A stretch of DNA of 64,000 nt, taken from positions 11,959,135 through 12,023,134 of the forward strand of contig NC_030385.2 of NCBI RefSeq assembly GCF_001625215.2, read 5' to 3'. The position numbers and the translations under genes were made by a program. The DNA comes from Daucus carota subsp. sativus (Eukaryota > Streptophyta > Magnoliopsida > Apiales > Apiaceae). The notes below the pieces were generated by a model. That model ran no database searches. It worked only from the letters and a program-made list of their open reading frames with translations, and was not told where the DNA came from. How positions within the stretch are numbered: position 1 is the first letter of the stretch; each line of letters starts with the position of its first letter. Below are positions 1 to 17,000 of the stretch, piece after piece.

Positions 1-1897
1 TAAGAGGTTATTGTATTTTGTAATCCGAGATTTTGGTTCATTAACAAATCAGATCTCATACTTTGAAATGTGATAGTTTATAACCTTAAATTATTTTTTT
101 ATTTTTTTTTTTTTGTAAAATCTACATACACGTAGATGAATTGTATCGAAATACAATAAACCGCATCAGGGATTTCTTTCTTTCAAGAAAGTTTATCATC
201 TAACCGAAAGTCATGCAAGCATAACTCCGGACGCTTAGACAATAAAGCTTAAATGAATAAGTAAAGAAAACCCATAAGTCCCGTAGCTTCCAAGTATCCT
301 GAAAAAACAAATCAAACAAAACATAAATCAACATACAAAAAAATCACACACATATAAGTTTAATTAAAGTAAAATAGAAAATCTAATAAAAAGCAAAACA
401 AAAAAAATATATATATATATATATATTAAAAATAGATAGAAAATAAAATAATATAGAAATATTAATTAATTTCTAACCAAAGGAAAATCCTTTGGTTAGA
501 CACATAAAATTAATTTTTTTGGCACAATAAAATTAAAATTTGAGTGAGGAGTAAAGGATGAAATATAATGAAATATAATTAAATAAAATGATCATCAAAA
601 TGGTCAATAAGCCATTAAAAGTGGCATCCATAATTGGAACAAAAAGCCATAAAAGGCACGATAAAGCCATTAAAGGCACAATAAAGTCATCATTAATGAC
701 ACCCATAAATGGTTTTTAAATTTTGAATCTTTGAAAAATAATAAAAGTAAACAATTTTCAAATTTGGATGGTAATTGATTATAACTTATGAAAAGTTGAC
801 TAATCTCCATAATATACAGACAACACATTTAAGGAGCATTAAAACACATTTAAGACATATAAATCCAAAACCAATTTCAAATTTAAATTTATCAATTTAT
901 CAATTTAAGATAATTCATTTGTATATAAACGGTCAATTAATTATTCAAATTAAAGCATAATTTACTCAAATTAAAAACAAAAATACAAGTTAATGCATGC
1001 AGTGGAAAGTCAAATTCCAAGGATAAACAAATTTAAAAAGGAGTCAACTATCCATTCAAAAATAACTGATTTTAAGATTTGCAATTACTACTATTAAAAC
1101 CAAATAATATTCAAAATTGCAAATCTAAAACGAGAATCACGGAATAAAATTAGTCAGTCAGGCTAATCTAATATTGCAACACGCACTAATTAAGTCACCA
1201 GTGCACCGGCTCCACCGTCACCATCCAAGAACCGCAAACAATTATCATGAACACTAGCGAAAAAACTAAAAATCGAATATGAAGATACAAAACACCAAAT
1301 GTAACTGATAGGAAGATCGATAATATCTATCAATCTTTTCAAGTTCGGACAAAATTAGATAGAAAAAGATGAGAATTGAATACGAAAACAACCCAACCAA
1401 TAATAAATTTAAGCACACAATTTTACCTAATCATGAAATATGAATCATCTCACAATAATATATACAGTAAAACAAAAACCAATCACATAATCATAATCAT
1501 GTAGGTTTATGTTTTGAAAAGATCACACCTGTTTTTTTTAAGTATTTCCGCAGATCTCCAAGACAATTTGCTGATGAAGGAGGTGTTGACAGCGTAGATG
1601 GCGTTGCCCAAAGATTGTTTATAACCTTAAATTTCAATTAGCTTTCAGTTTGTAATCTTGATCAACACATCCGTTAAAAACAACCATTAACTTTAATTGT
1701 TTGAGAGGTAACAATGTGTATATTTGTTTCCAACAGCTACTCTACCCCGTCACCCTTCAAAATTTATGTATAATATTTTAAAAATATTTCTAAACACATA
1801 CAATGATGTAAAAAAAATTTAAATAAATTTTAAAATATGTATTTAGATTTAGAATCTAAAAATTTATTTTTTTTTAAATAAACTATGTAACTTATTT
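1..1897. other. AT-rich intergenic DNA, no gene seen
   Basis: I see no coding exon or RNA gene here. There is a short AT microsatellite near 404-426 and a loosely repeated motif containing GCCATTAAA between about 600 and 700. The one open frame of note (775-960) has the composition of random AT-rich sequence and resembles no family I know. Confidence 0.5.
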
Positions 1898-2095
1898 TTA
1901 CGGACCGAACCAGACCGAAATTAACGTATGGACAGAACCGGAACCGGTTCAGTTCTTTCCTTCAGAACCGAATCTATGCCCTTTCGGTGGCTCGCCAATT
2001 GAGGAAGTCACTTTGTGGTTACTATCAGATCGAATACAAGCACTGTTAACTATTTTTGTTGCAAATGACAACAGAATTGAAAATGACCACATACA

Positions 2096-2166
<71 letters not shown>

Positions 2167-2665
2167 CTCTTCCCCAGCCTCTCAAAAAGTACAAAATATA
2201 CAATTCAAAGGAGCACTTATATTCTCTGAACTTGCAATTTTGTGTGTGTATCAATTAAAACTACACTTGGCGGATTACATCTAACGAACCTTGGATAGAT
2301 GCTAATTGGTAAATCTTCGATTCTTGAATCTCCGTATGCTGCGTGTTTGGTTAGATTCTTGATTAGGGTTTAGGCGGTCCACGGCTGAAAGAAGTGGTCT
2401 GGATGTTTGTTGACTGTTGTGGCTAAAACGTATAACTTATTATATAACATATATTATATTTTATATATTTAATTAATATTAATAGTTCGGTTTTTTTGGT
2501 CTAGAACCGAATTTTTTTAAAAAGATCAGACCGAATCGAAAATTAATTTGATCCGGACCGAAAAACCGAAAAAATCGAAATTTTGGAAAAGAAGGAACCG
2601 AACCGGACCGAATTTTCACGGTTCGATTCGATTCTTCGATTTTGATTCGGTTTTGCTCATCCCTA
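1898..2665. repeat. hAT-like terminal sequence, probably degenerate, with TA microsatellite
   Basis: Both edges are rich in the AACCGA/GGTTCGG motif that is typical of hAT subterminal regions in this window. The right edge ends in GCTCATCCCTA, the reverse complement of a TAGGGATGAGC terminus like those of the complete hAT elements further on. I could not find a matching TAGGG left end or an 8-bp duplication, so the left part is either truncated or a different copy. A (TA)n run fills 2097-2164. The paired open frames crossing it (1949-2258) are tandem tyrosine/isoleucine repeats produced by the microsatellite and are not genes. Confidence 0.45.
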
Positions 2666-4038
2666 CTCGCGGCAGTAGTTTCATTTCCAACTTCAACTAT
2701 GAAGATTATCATCATATGTAGGTTGAACCTCAAGAAATGAAAAATTAAGTAAAAAGGCTAGAGGATTTGAGAAATAAAAAATTGCAAGACATAAAAAATC
2801 AAATGGACGAGATGAAGAGTAAGCTTGCAATGGTCTTAAATAGTTAGAATGCAAGCTGGACAATCAACTAACAACTACTTTGAACTAACAACTACTTTGA
2901 GTTTCCGACTAACAATTCTGATGAGCTACTGTTGTAAGCAACTATTGTAGTTTACAGATCCTGTTGAACGTATGTTTAACAAGATATATTATTTATTACG
3001 GAGTTATGTCGATAGATCATATTATTTTAAACTTCTATTTTTTGAATTAATCCACTTTTTTATCTAATTCATCAAAGGTTAATATTTAATCTATGTATTT
3101 AGATATATTTCAACTAAATAATGCAATAATCTCGACAAATATGTAAATTTAAATTTGTCAATATTATTAATGGATTAAAATTATAAATTATAAATTTAGA
3201 TATTACTCATAAATTGCAAATCGAAAACTGCATACAATTTTCTTTAGCTTTGTATGTTGGAACATTTTCGTATACTTTTCTATACATATTTTGTTGGAAC
3301 ATTAACAACGGAAAACTCGGTTGAAATTTTGTCTCATCAACAGTGCAAAATCCACCATTGACTACTGGTATGGTTTTTTAAAGGTAATCGGACCAATATT
3401 TGTTGGTGATCTTCATAATCACTTCCTTGCTTTGGCAAGTCCGTCGTAGAACCGCAACAACAAATAACAAACAGTTTACAAATAAAATATTGCGTCCATA
3501 AATATGTGTTTTTAGTATATATAAAATATGAACTTTATTTATTAAAAATTAAAAAATAATAATAAAAAGTATTTTCTTTATGCACATTAAATTAAATACA
3601 AAAAGTCAAAAGAAATATATAAAAGGAAATGGAGCAAGTATTATTTGGTCCACTTTTGTAGCTCACACTTTAAAGATAAAGAGATAATAAATTGTTGATG
3701 GTTATACATTAAAATTATAGAAGTCGTTTAATTTAGAGTAATTTTTTTCACAAGAAGCCTATATTTTAAATAAACAGGAGGAAATAATTAAATGCACTTA
3801 TTCAACATTTGTATGATGCCAGCCATTGTTTCTATTTTCTAACTTTGAAATTGTCAATAGCTGATTTTAGAAGCACATACCCACTGCACACAAACTCATA
3901 TTGACCAAATTTGGAAAATCAGCAAAGTGCAGTTGCAAGTTGTAATAGTACATGATACATCTGCATGAGAATCTTAATCACCACTTGATAACTACTATAA
4001 ATCCCATAACCAAGAAGTACTGTCTCATCTTAAAAGCA
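2666..4038. other. intergenic region upstream of the Root_cap gene
   Basis: This is AT-rich sequence with no coding exon recognised. The part next to the gene contains CTATAAATCCC near 3994-4004, a possible TATA element. It would give a very short 5' leader, so the real promoter may lie further upstream. Confidence 0.4.
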
Positions 4039-5147
4039 ATGAAGATATTCAAGTGCACCATATTAGCTATAGTTGTTTCCATTCTATATGGTGCAGTTCA
4101 AATCCATGCACAAGCTCCTCAGAGGTCCACATGCTTCAGCCGTCAAAGCGCTTGTTTCCTGAGGAGAATCAGATGCCCTGAAGAATGCCCAACCTTTAGG
4201 CCTTCGAATCCCAGAGCTAAAGCTTGTTATATCAACTGCGACTCTCCTATATGCCAGGCCGAGTGCAAGAGTACAAAGTTTTTTCACTACATATTGTGCC
4301 TATTAGTCCTGATTTTGTCTTGATAATTTGATGAAAGTTTTTTTGTTTGATTGCAGATCGAAAGCCTAATTGCAATGGTAATGGAGCTGCATGCTATGAT
4401 CCGCGATTTATTGGTGGAGACGGGAGAGTCTTTTACTTCCATGGTAGAAGCAATGAACATTTCAGCTTAGTTTCTGACCATAACCTTCAGATTAATGCTC
4501 GTTTCATTGGCCTGCGTCCAGCTGGACGCGCCAGGGACTACACATGGATTCAAGCCCTGGGGATCCAGTTTGGCTTTCAGAAGTTCTCTATTGAGGCCAC
4601 TAAGGCGGCTGCATGGAACAACAACATGGATCATTTGAAAATTCAGTACAACGAAGAGGACGTGATTCTAGAAGAAACAGAGCTCTCTGTTTGGAAATCA
4701 GAAGAAGGGAACATCAAAGCTGAGAGGATTTGGAGCAAGAATGATGTAATTGTCTCAATCTCCAATGTTCTTGAGATTTCAGTTAGGGTGGTTCCTGTGA
4801 CCAAGGAGGATGACAGGGTTCATAACTATCAAATACCATCAAGTGACTGTTTTGCTCATTTGGAAGTGCAGTTTAGGTTCTTTAGTCTTTCACCCGAGGT
4901 TGAAGGCGTACTAGGCCGGACTTATCGCCCTGATTTTGAGAATCCTGCAAAGCCAGGAGTCGCGATGCCAGTCGTGGGAGGAGAAGATAAATACAAGATT
5001 TCTTCACTTTTGTCTTCGGATTGCAGAAACTGCATCTTTTCTCCAACTAACAATGCCACCGAAAAGGGTACCTTGGATTTCGAATATGGTACATTGGATT
5101 GTACCAGGGGGCTGTCCAAGGGAAATGGTATAGTTTGCAGAAAATAA
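4039..5147 (+). CDS. secreted Root_cap domain protein (LEA-related)
   Basis: Two exons, 4039-4270 and 4357-5147, join across a phase-1 GT-AG intron of 86 bp and encode about 340 residues. The start was placed at the ATG of MKIFKC because it opens a hydrophobic signal peptide (about residues 1-25, ending IHAQA). An in-frame ATG at 3952 would add 29 non-signal residues. A Cys-rich segment with CPEECPT and CYINCDSPICQAECK follows. Exon 2 then carries the block typical of the plant Root_cap family (PF06830): CYDPRFIGGDGRVFYFHGR and the C-terminal DFEYGTLDCTRG. Family members are secreted proteins first reported from root caps and called LEA-related; their biochemical role is not established. A polyadenylation-like AATAAA lies at 5178-5183. 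Both exons are intact. The family call is firm; the function is unknown. Confidence 0.9.
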
Positions 5148-6467
5148 ATGCTTTTGTTGGTAATTGACATTTTAAGAAATAAAGTTTTCAAAACTTTCTC
5201 TGTTGAAAATTATGTTTTATTCATGAGTCTCGTGTTCGGTGTTCCTGATTTGAAATTCATGTATCTGTCTAGTATATGATCACTGATTCACTGTCATCTT
5301 ATTCACAAATTTGATCAATCGGAAGATTTCGTTGTCAAGACTCACTTGTATTAATCAGCCTTGGAAACATCGACTTTATGTAGAACAGATACTAACGAGT
5401 ATCCTTAGACTTGGTAAAAGAAATGCCCATAATTCTCGAAAACTTAGTAAAATTGCAGCCCTTCTAATCACGGATGATAACGTGATCCTCTTTTTAACAC
5501 CGCAAATACAAGTTTTAAAGCACTGACTTGTGTTCTTCTGAAGCGATCAAGAGATGAAAAGACTAATACAGCTACATCCCATTCCCCATGCACGTTCTCC
5601 TTTAAAGTTGACAAAGGTAAAAACTGTATTAGAAGCAATGTTGAGTATAGCTTGACCCATCTTCGTCTTGCTTAAGAGAAACATATGCAATGAATACAGG
5701 GGAATCTACATCTGTGATCTGTGAATAGTGATTGGGCTGCTCATTGTTTTCACCTGTGCTTGTCAATGGAAAAATTGATAAGCGCTATGAACACAACAGC
5801 AAAATCCTTTTAAATATATTGGCATACATATCCCCAGTACCTTGACGAATATGCCAAAGTCAGAGCATCTCTTACCACAAAATTTTCCTATCAAAAATAA
5901 AAAATTTAGTCATTTTCTTGAAAAAATTACATTATAACCATACTCATCATTTGTCTGTAATTTTAACCAATTTTCTATCTATAACTATATTTGTCGAATT
6001 TTATACAACTATAATAAATTTATATGAAGATTACACATCATTATATATTCTATTTTAACAATCTGAAATATTAATAACATACTATTTTTAAATTACAGTC
6101 AACTAATATTTTTTTTTTTGAGATTTACAGTCAACTAATATGATCAATACCATTAAATTATCATGTCTTACGGACTAAACAAATTTCACATAATACATTG
6201 CAGATACAATATAGCCAATAATTATACTCAACCTCGTCGGAGACGCGGTTATACATATAAACGGTATCAATAACATGTATAATATGCATATGCTAAAGTG
6301 ATACCAGCTTGCTGAGGTCTTCGCTTCAATATTGGCAAAATGCCAAAATATCGGGGAACGATCTCAGCAACAAAAGCAAGCATACATGGCAGATTGGCAG
6401 GTCTCCCTGGATTAACAATCCCAAACGTATTATAATTTTGTTAAAACGTAAAAATGATTTTATAATT
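5148..6467. other. intergenic DNA downstream of the Root_cap gene
   Basis: Apart from the likely 3' UTR of the upstream gene (to about 5220) I recognise nothing. The 71-residue open frame at 5311-5526 has no recognisable motif and probably arises by chance. Confidence 0.4.
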
Positions 6468-6470
6468 TAA

Positions 6471-7041
6471 GGAGTTGTTTGATTCGTTTCGTAAAAACGG
6501 AATGTAATTGAGTAAACGAAGCGCGGTGAAAGGAAAAAAATCTGAATTATTTTATATATTTGGTTTTGATCCGCAAATGGAATGAAAAATTATATAACAA
6601 GTTTTATTTATGATTTTTATGATATTATATAATTTTGAAAGAGTAAAAAATATTATGTTTATAAATCAATATAATTTATTTATATTTTCAAAAATTGATA
6701 TACTTTTTATTTAAAAATTTCATTATTTTTTTAATAAATAGATGTACAAATGATATCATTTTCTAATTTACAACAACTAAATTAATCTCATTATATATAT
6801 ATATATATGTATATATATATTTTACATATAATTTCCGTTTTTAATGATTTAATACATAAATTATAAATGAAAAGAAAAAAAATTGAGAAAGGAAAGGAAA
6901 TACCAGTGGGCGTGGGGGACGGGGTATAGGTAACGAGGGCAAAACTAAAAATGATGAAAGTGGATGATAGCTTTAACCAAACAATTAATCGTTTTAATTG
7001 TCTTCTTTCCCTTTCTTAGTTATTCTTAACCAAACGACTCC
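6471..7041. mobile_element. PIF/Harbinger-like MITE, 571 bp
   Basis: The ends form imperfect inverted repeats (GGAGTTGTTTGATTCG at the left, CCAAACGACTCC at the right). Both are flanked by TAA (6468-6470 and 7042-7044), the 3-bp target duplication expected of PIF/Harbinger insertions. There is no coding capacity, so the element is non-autonomous. Confidence 0.7.
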
Positions 7042-7609
7042 TAAATTTAATGAAATTTTTAGAAGAAAAAAAAAAGAGTGCATAGAATGTTTATATAAAA
7101 ATTGGTAAAAGATAATATTAACATATCTTGTATATTTATAATCGTGAAATTAACATGTTGAATCATATCATCATCAGTCAACTAATAATATAAAATAATA
7201 ACTCCAATATAAAAACTATGAAATATGAGAAAAAATAAGATCATAATTTTCACAAATATCCTTTTTTGTATATATAAAAATTGCCCTCTAAAAATTATTG
7301 CAGTCACTGCAACTTTCAAATATGCAGTTGGTGCAATTCTATTCCTTTAAAATAGTAAAATATCATAATCTTGTCATGCTACACTGCTTCTCCAGTTTTA
7401 GCTATTTTGGATTGTCGAAGTCAAAATATTGTGATAAAAAATTTCTGTGACAACTCATTTCATAGCAAAAGAAAAATCTTTAATATAATTTATTCAATTT
7501 TTAATCCACCGTGCCATTATCATAATTGAAATGAGGACTTTGCTCCTATAAAATTTTCTTAAAATCCTCATCAAATATCTTAGTGGAGATTGAATAAAAC
7601 TTCAGGATT

Positions 7610-7708
7610 CACACGTCTTTAGAGCGAGATATTACTTAGCAATAAACACTAATCAAAGGTCACACGTCTTTAGAGCGAGATATTACTTAGCAATAAACAC
7701 TAATCAAA
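7610..7708. repeat. tandem duplication, 51-bp unit, two copies
   Basis: A segment starting CACACGTCTTTAGAGCGAGA is repeated with a 51-bp period (starts near 7610 and 7661) and is almost identical in both copies. This points to a recent local duplication. The rest of 7045-8300 is AT-rich with no gene seen. Confidence 0.85.
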
Positions 7709-8309
7709 AGCGGATGCCTGTTTTAACTGTAATTATGTCAAGACATGTATAATAATACATGTTTTAATTTACTTAAGTAAGTTACTCCAAGACCAAAAAT
7801 TTCTTTCTTTCAACTGTCCACAAAATTCGGTGTACAATCATATAGTTATAATTTTTTTGGATTCACATAGAACAAAATGTCACTATTTAGGATACATTCT
7901 TCTTTAATATATACACAATAAAACATTTCATTACAAAGAGTAACATATATCTTTTTTGATTATGAGATATATAACTCATTCTAATGTCAACTAGAAATAC
8001 ATTCTAGTTTCCATATGCTTTGATTAGAGATTTTATTATACAGCTTTTAAAGTACTGATCTAAATTTGGATCAACATTGTTCATTAGTCCAAATTTGAAT
8101 TAGCTATTTTATTATAAAATAATAATTTTGTTATTTCTATATATTTCATTGATTGGACTTTAAATTAATTTGTGATTATTCATATTTAATTAATAATAGT
8201 CTGTAACTAATAATTAATAAAATTAATTTTTTAGAAAAAGTTTACAATAATAAAAAAGCAAATTTCATTAAATTTTAGACTAAAGGACATTGTATGCATA
8301 AAATAAAAA

Positions 8310-8954
8310 GGGTTAATTATATAATTGGACACTCATCTCACACCAATATACACTCTCAAATTTTCGATCTCATTTGGAAATACTGTTTTTCAGAATTTGT
8401 ATCGTTCTTTAAAAGTAAAAAAGTTAAATTCAAAAATAAATCGACATTTTGAGAAGTGTTACTCATGGGGATTTAACACCGTAGTCTACGGAGATTATGT
8501 AGGTACGATTAATTAAATTTCTGCGTCCAAAAAATGGCTATATATGGATTATTAGGGTTCTTCATAACTCATCTCTTCCGCCATCAATCTTACTCATTTT
8601 TTGGAAGCAGAAATTCAATTAATTATACATACACAATCTCTACAGCCTACTGTGTTAAAGCCTTATGAGTAGCACTTTTTTTTTTATCAAACTATAATTT
8701 AGTCATAGTATCTGTTCGATACATAAATTCTGATATAGGTGAGAATCGAACCCGAGACCTCGGGGACGACTAACGTATAGCTTTACCATTGAGCGAGTAG
8801 CACTTCTTAAACCGTCGATTTGTTTTCGAATTTAATGTTTTATTTTTAAGACTGATACAGTTTCTGAAAATGTTGTTTCAAATTAGATCGAAAATTTGAG
8901 AGTGCCCCGATGATATATTGGCGTGAAGTGAGTGCCCAATTATATAATTAACCC
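8310..8954. mobile_element. Mutator-like MITE, 645 bp, with 9-bp target duplication
   Basis: The element begins GGGTTAATTATATAATTGG and ends with its near-perfect reverse complement. The terminal inverted repeats run about 75 bp. AAATAAAAA flanks both sides (8301-8309 and 8955-8963), a perfect 9-bp duplication characteristic of Mutator-like elements. No transposase is present. A SINE is nested inside (8678-8794). The small open frame 8325-8516 lies in the left repeat and is not a gene. Confidence 0.85.
8678..8794 (-). mobile_element. tRNA-derived SINE nested in the MITE
   Basis: On the minus strand there is an A-box-like GCTCAATGGTAAAGC followed by a B-box-like GGGTTCGATTCTC, and the copy ends in a poly-A tail (poly-T on the + strand at 8678-8692). 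GAGTAGCACTT occurs on both sides (8667-8677 and 8795-8805), an 11-bp target duplication. No tRNA cloverleaf can be completed, so this is a SINE and not a tRNA gene. Confidence 0.8.
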
Positions 8955-9546
8955 AAATAAAAAGTACATAAAATAAAATGTATTTTGTTTATTAATTCGA
9001 AATATTAGTTGCTTCTCTTTTTTATAAAATCAACAATTATTTTGTTTATAATATTAGCAATTAAGCATATAATTTAAATACTTATATATATATATACATA
9101 TGTTTAAAAAATAATTTATTAAATATAATATAAGTAGTTAATAATAATTAAATATTAAATTTAAAATTATATTGTTTAATATAAATTTTATATAATATAT
9201 TATATAAAAGATAACTTGGATCAAATTTATATAATGCTGGAGTTTCTTTTTAAAGCAACATAATGCTGAAGTTTGTCGGAAATTTGGACAATTTGGTATT
9301 TGGATATGTGCCATACTTAACTACATTGTTCATATCTATCAATGGCCAGGAAATCTCTTGGAGGGGGCTAAAATCATTTTAAGTCACCTGTGGGCACAAA
9401 GCATCCAACTATTAAAGACTTCCAACTACTCTCTATCTCCCAAGATTGTTCTAACACAGTTTGAAATATTAATTAAATTTTTTTATAAAATATTATTTTA
9501 TAAAATATTTTTAAGATAAAAATTTTATTTGACGGTGGAATATAGG

Positions 9547-9876
9547 TCCTGTTTGGGGATTAGCTGTTAGCGGATTAAATTAGATATTTTGACTAGCGGA
9601 TTGAAATAGATATTTTGACTAGCGGATTGAATTAGCTGTTTCTCGTAAAACTGTTTGGTTAATAGCTGATTGATTAGCTTTTTCTGACACAAATCAAAAC
9701 CTCTAACCCAAAAAGCTCCTCAAAGTAGTTTTTTCAAAATTAATTTTTTGGGTCTAAAGCTCTATTTCAATCCGCTAACTACCAAACACTTACATTAGTG
9801 GATTCTAGTGGTCAAACCTCTAAACCACCCCAAACCTCTAATTTTGCCCCAAATCTTTAACTTCCAAAACGGACCA
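9547..9876. mobile_element. MITE with GGTCC-type termini, about 330 bp
   Basis: The left end GGTCCTGTTTGG is mirrored by AAAACGGACC at the right, with internal matching segments (AGCGGATT / AATCCGCTA). ATA flanks both ends. The termini resemble PIF/Harbinger-derived MITEs, but the ATA flank is not the canonical TAA/TTA, so the superfamily is uncertain. The interval 8964-9546 before it is AT-rich with nothing recognised. Confidence 0.6.
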
Positions 9877-9964
9877 TAATCTTGATTGATGGTAGGTTCA
9901 AACATACCGGCACATCAATGACCCGGCCCCTTTGATAAAATATATTCCTTCCGTCTAGCGTGTA

Positions 9965-10549
9965 CTCCCTCCGTCCCAATCAATTCTATACAGTTTCCTT
10001 TTTGGGATGTCCCATCATTTCTATACATTCCCAAAATAGCAACTTTTTATAATATAAAACACTACTCCACCCACTACCTTCTCCCACTATCTCCATTCTA
10101 TAATAATAAAAACACTATTACACCCACTACCTTTCTCCACTATCTCAAATCTATTACTCCCTCTGTTTTGATTTATTAGACGTTTAAGGATGTTGCACAG
10201 TTATTAAGAAATTTATTGGAATAGTTAAACTATCATTAAGAAGGCACTATTTTACATTCATGCCCTTTCATTTTACACACCATCTGTAACATCTAATTAT
10301 AAATATAGACAATAAATAAGGGTAACTAAGTAATAAGATAGTTGACATTCATTGAACACTGAGAACGACGGACAATTACAAACAAGTGCATTTTTCTAAA
10401 ACGTCTAATAAACACAAACAGAGGGAGTATTAAAAAATATATGGTCCCACCACTTTACCCACTTTCCATTTAACTTTACTCATTTCTTACACTTTTTCTT
10501 GGTCTCCGTGTCCAATCCCAATGTATATAACTCACCGGGACGGAGGGAG
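9965..10549. mobile_element. Stowaway-type MITE, interrupted by a second MITE
   Basis: The termini are CTCCCTCCGTCCCAAT and its inverse at 10534-10549, flanked by TA on both sides, as expected of Tc1/mariner-derived Stowaway elements. Removing the 271-bp insert at 10157-10427 and one TA leaves about 312 bp. Confidence 0.85.
10157..10427. mobile_element. Stowaway-type MITE nested in 9965-10549
   Basis: The ends are CTCCCTCTGTTTTGATTTAT and its inverse, within TA duplications at 10155-10156 and 10428-10429. The inner element inserted after the outer one. Confidence 0.85.
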
Positions 10550-10587
10550 TAGTTGCGTATGAGTGTGACACTGAGGTTAAAAAAGTA

Positions 10588-10861
10588 CTCTCTTCGTCTC
10601 TCTGATGTCTATACACTTTCTTTTTCGGGATGTTTCATTCAATTTTATACATTTCAAAACTTTTCCAAAATAGTAAATTTTTATAATATAAAAATCTCAC
10701 TCACCCACTACTTCCATCTACGTTTTCAAATCTATCAATTATATATGTATGGGTTCCACCACTTTACCTATTTTTTTTCTCATTACTTTACACTACTTTA
10801 TACACTTTTCTTAGTCTCCGTGTCCATTTCAAACGTATACATCCCAGAGGGACGGAGGGAG
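10588..10861. mobile_element. Stowaway-type MITE
   Basis: CTCTCTTCGTCTCTCTGATG at the left pairs with GGGACGGAGGGAG at the right, flanked by TA. Its interior (CTTTCTTTTTCGGGATGT) resembles the outer element at 9965, so both belong to one family. The open frame 10553-10879 is this element read through. The 10862-11177 interval holds a further partial GGGAGAGAGTA end and the likely beta-glucosidase promoter, with no other gene. Confidence 0.8.
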
Positions 10862-11177
10862 TATAATTTAGTGAAATAAAATAATGAAAATGGGTGAAGT
10901 GATTGAATCAACTAATATTTAATATATAAATTGAGAATATTATGTATAAAATAATGAGAACAAATAATATTTAATATTTAAAATGAGTATATTGTAATAA
11001 AATAATGCGGTGACGTTAAACTTTAATATAATAAAATTTAATATTTTTAATATATAAACAACTAACATCTAAAACGGAATAAATAGGAGGGAGAGAGTAT
11101 TATTTATTCAAGAATAGAAAAGTAATAGTCCAAAAGTAATACATATACAGAAAGTAACACATGATAAGCGAGTGAAA

Positions 11178-16457
<5,280 letters not shown>

Positions 16458-17000
16458 GATTATGAAGAAGTTGCATAATGTAAATAAATTGTTTGAACAT
16501 TATTGAGATAATAAAGAAGAGGATGAGGTTCTTCATTTTTTCAAATGCCTGTTGATAATTGCCGAATGGCATGTAATTATGAAGTATATTATTGAATTAA
16601 TTACTTCTATAAATTATTATGGGTGCTGTGTACATTTTGAGATTATTATAAATCTCATCTTTTTGATATGTACTGTAATGCATGATCAAGGAACTAGGTT
16701 TACAAGGAAGACATAATCCAAACCAAACACAGCTAAACTATCGTAACTAGAAATCTAATCCATATGTTTCGAAAATAATATTTCATTCCACTTCATCATT
16801 TTCTCTGCAATCTTCGTCATCAAATATTCAGGCCTACTCATATATAGTATAATAGTACTAATAATTATCTCTTTCTTCATAATGTTTTTTTGTAATTTTT
16901 CATTACATTCTGTTCTTGTTACATTCCCTCAAAGTGAAAACAATCTTAGTCTAAAAATTTACTAACAGTTAATCACTCTCTCTCCCTTGATCTCTTGGTG
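16458..17000. other. 3' intergenic region between beta-glucosidase and EPF1 (convergent)
   Basis: Holds the 3' UTRs of two convergent genes. The beta-glucosidase poly(A)-like signal is at 16510-16515, and the EPF1 3' UTR runs leftward from 17000. No other feature was recognised. Confidence 0.5.

Noticed and set aside
1949..2258. Opposed open frames with Tyr/Ile repeats
   Set aside because: They are translations of a (TA)n microsatellite with no family resemblance.
8678..8794. Possible tRNA gene on the minus strand
   Set aside because: A- and B-box motifs are present but no cloverleaf forms, and a poly-A tail plus 11-bp duplication show a SINE.
10553..10879. 108-residue open frame
   Set aside because: It lies entirely across a Stowaway MITE and reads through both terminal repeats.
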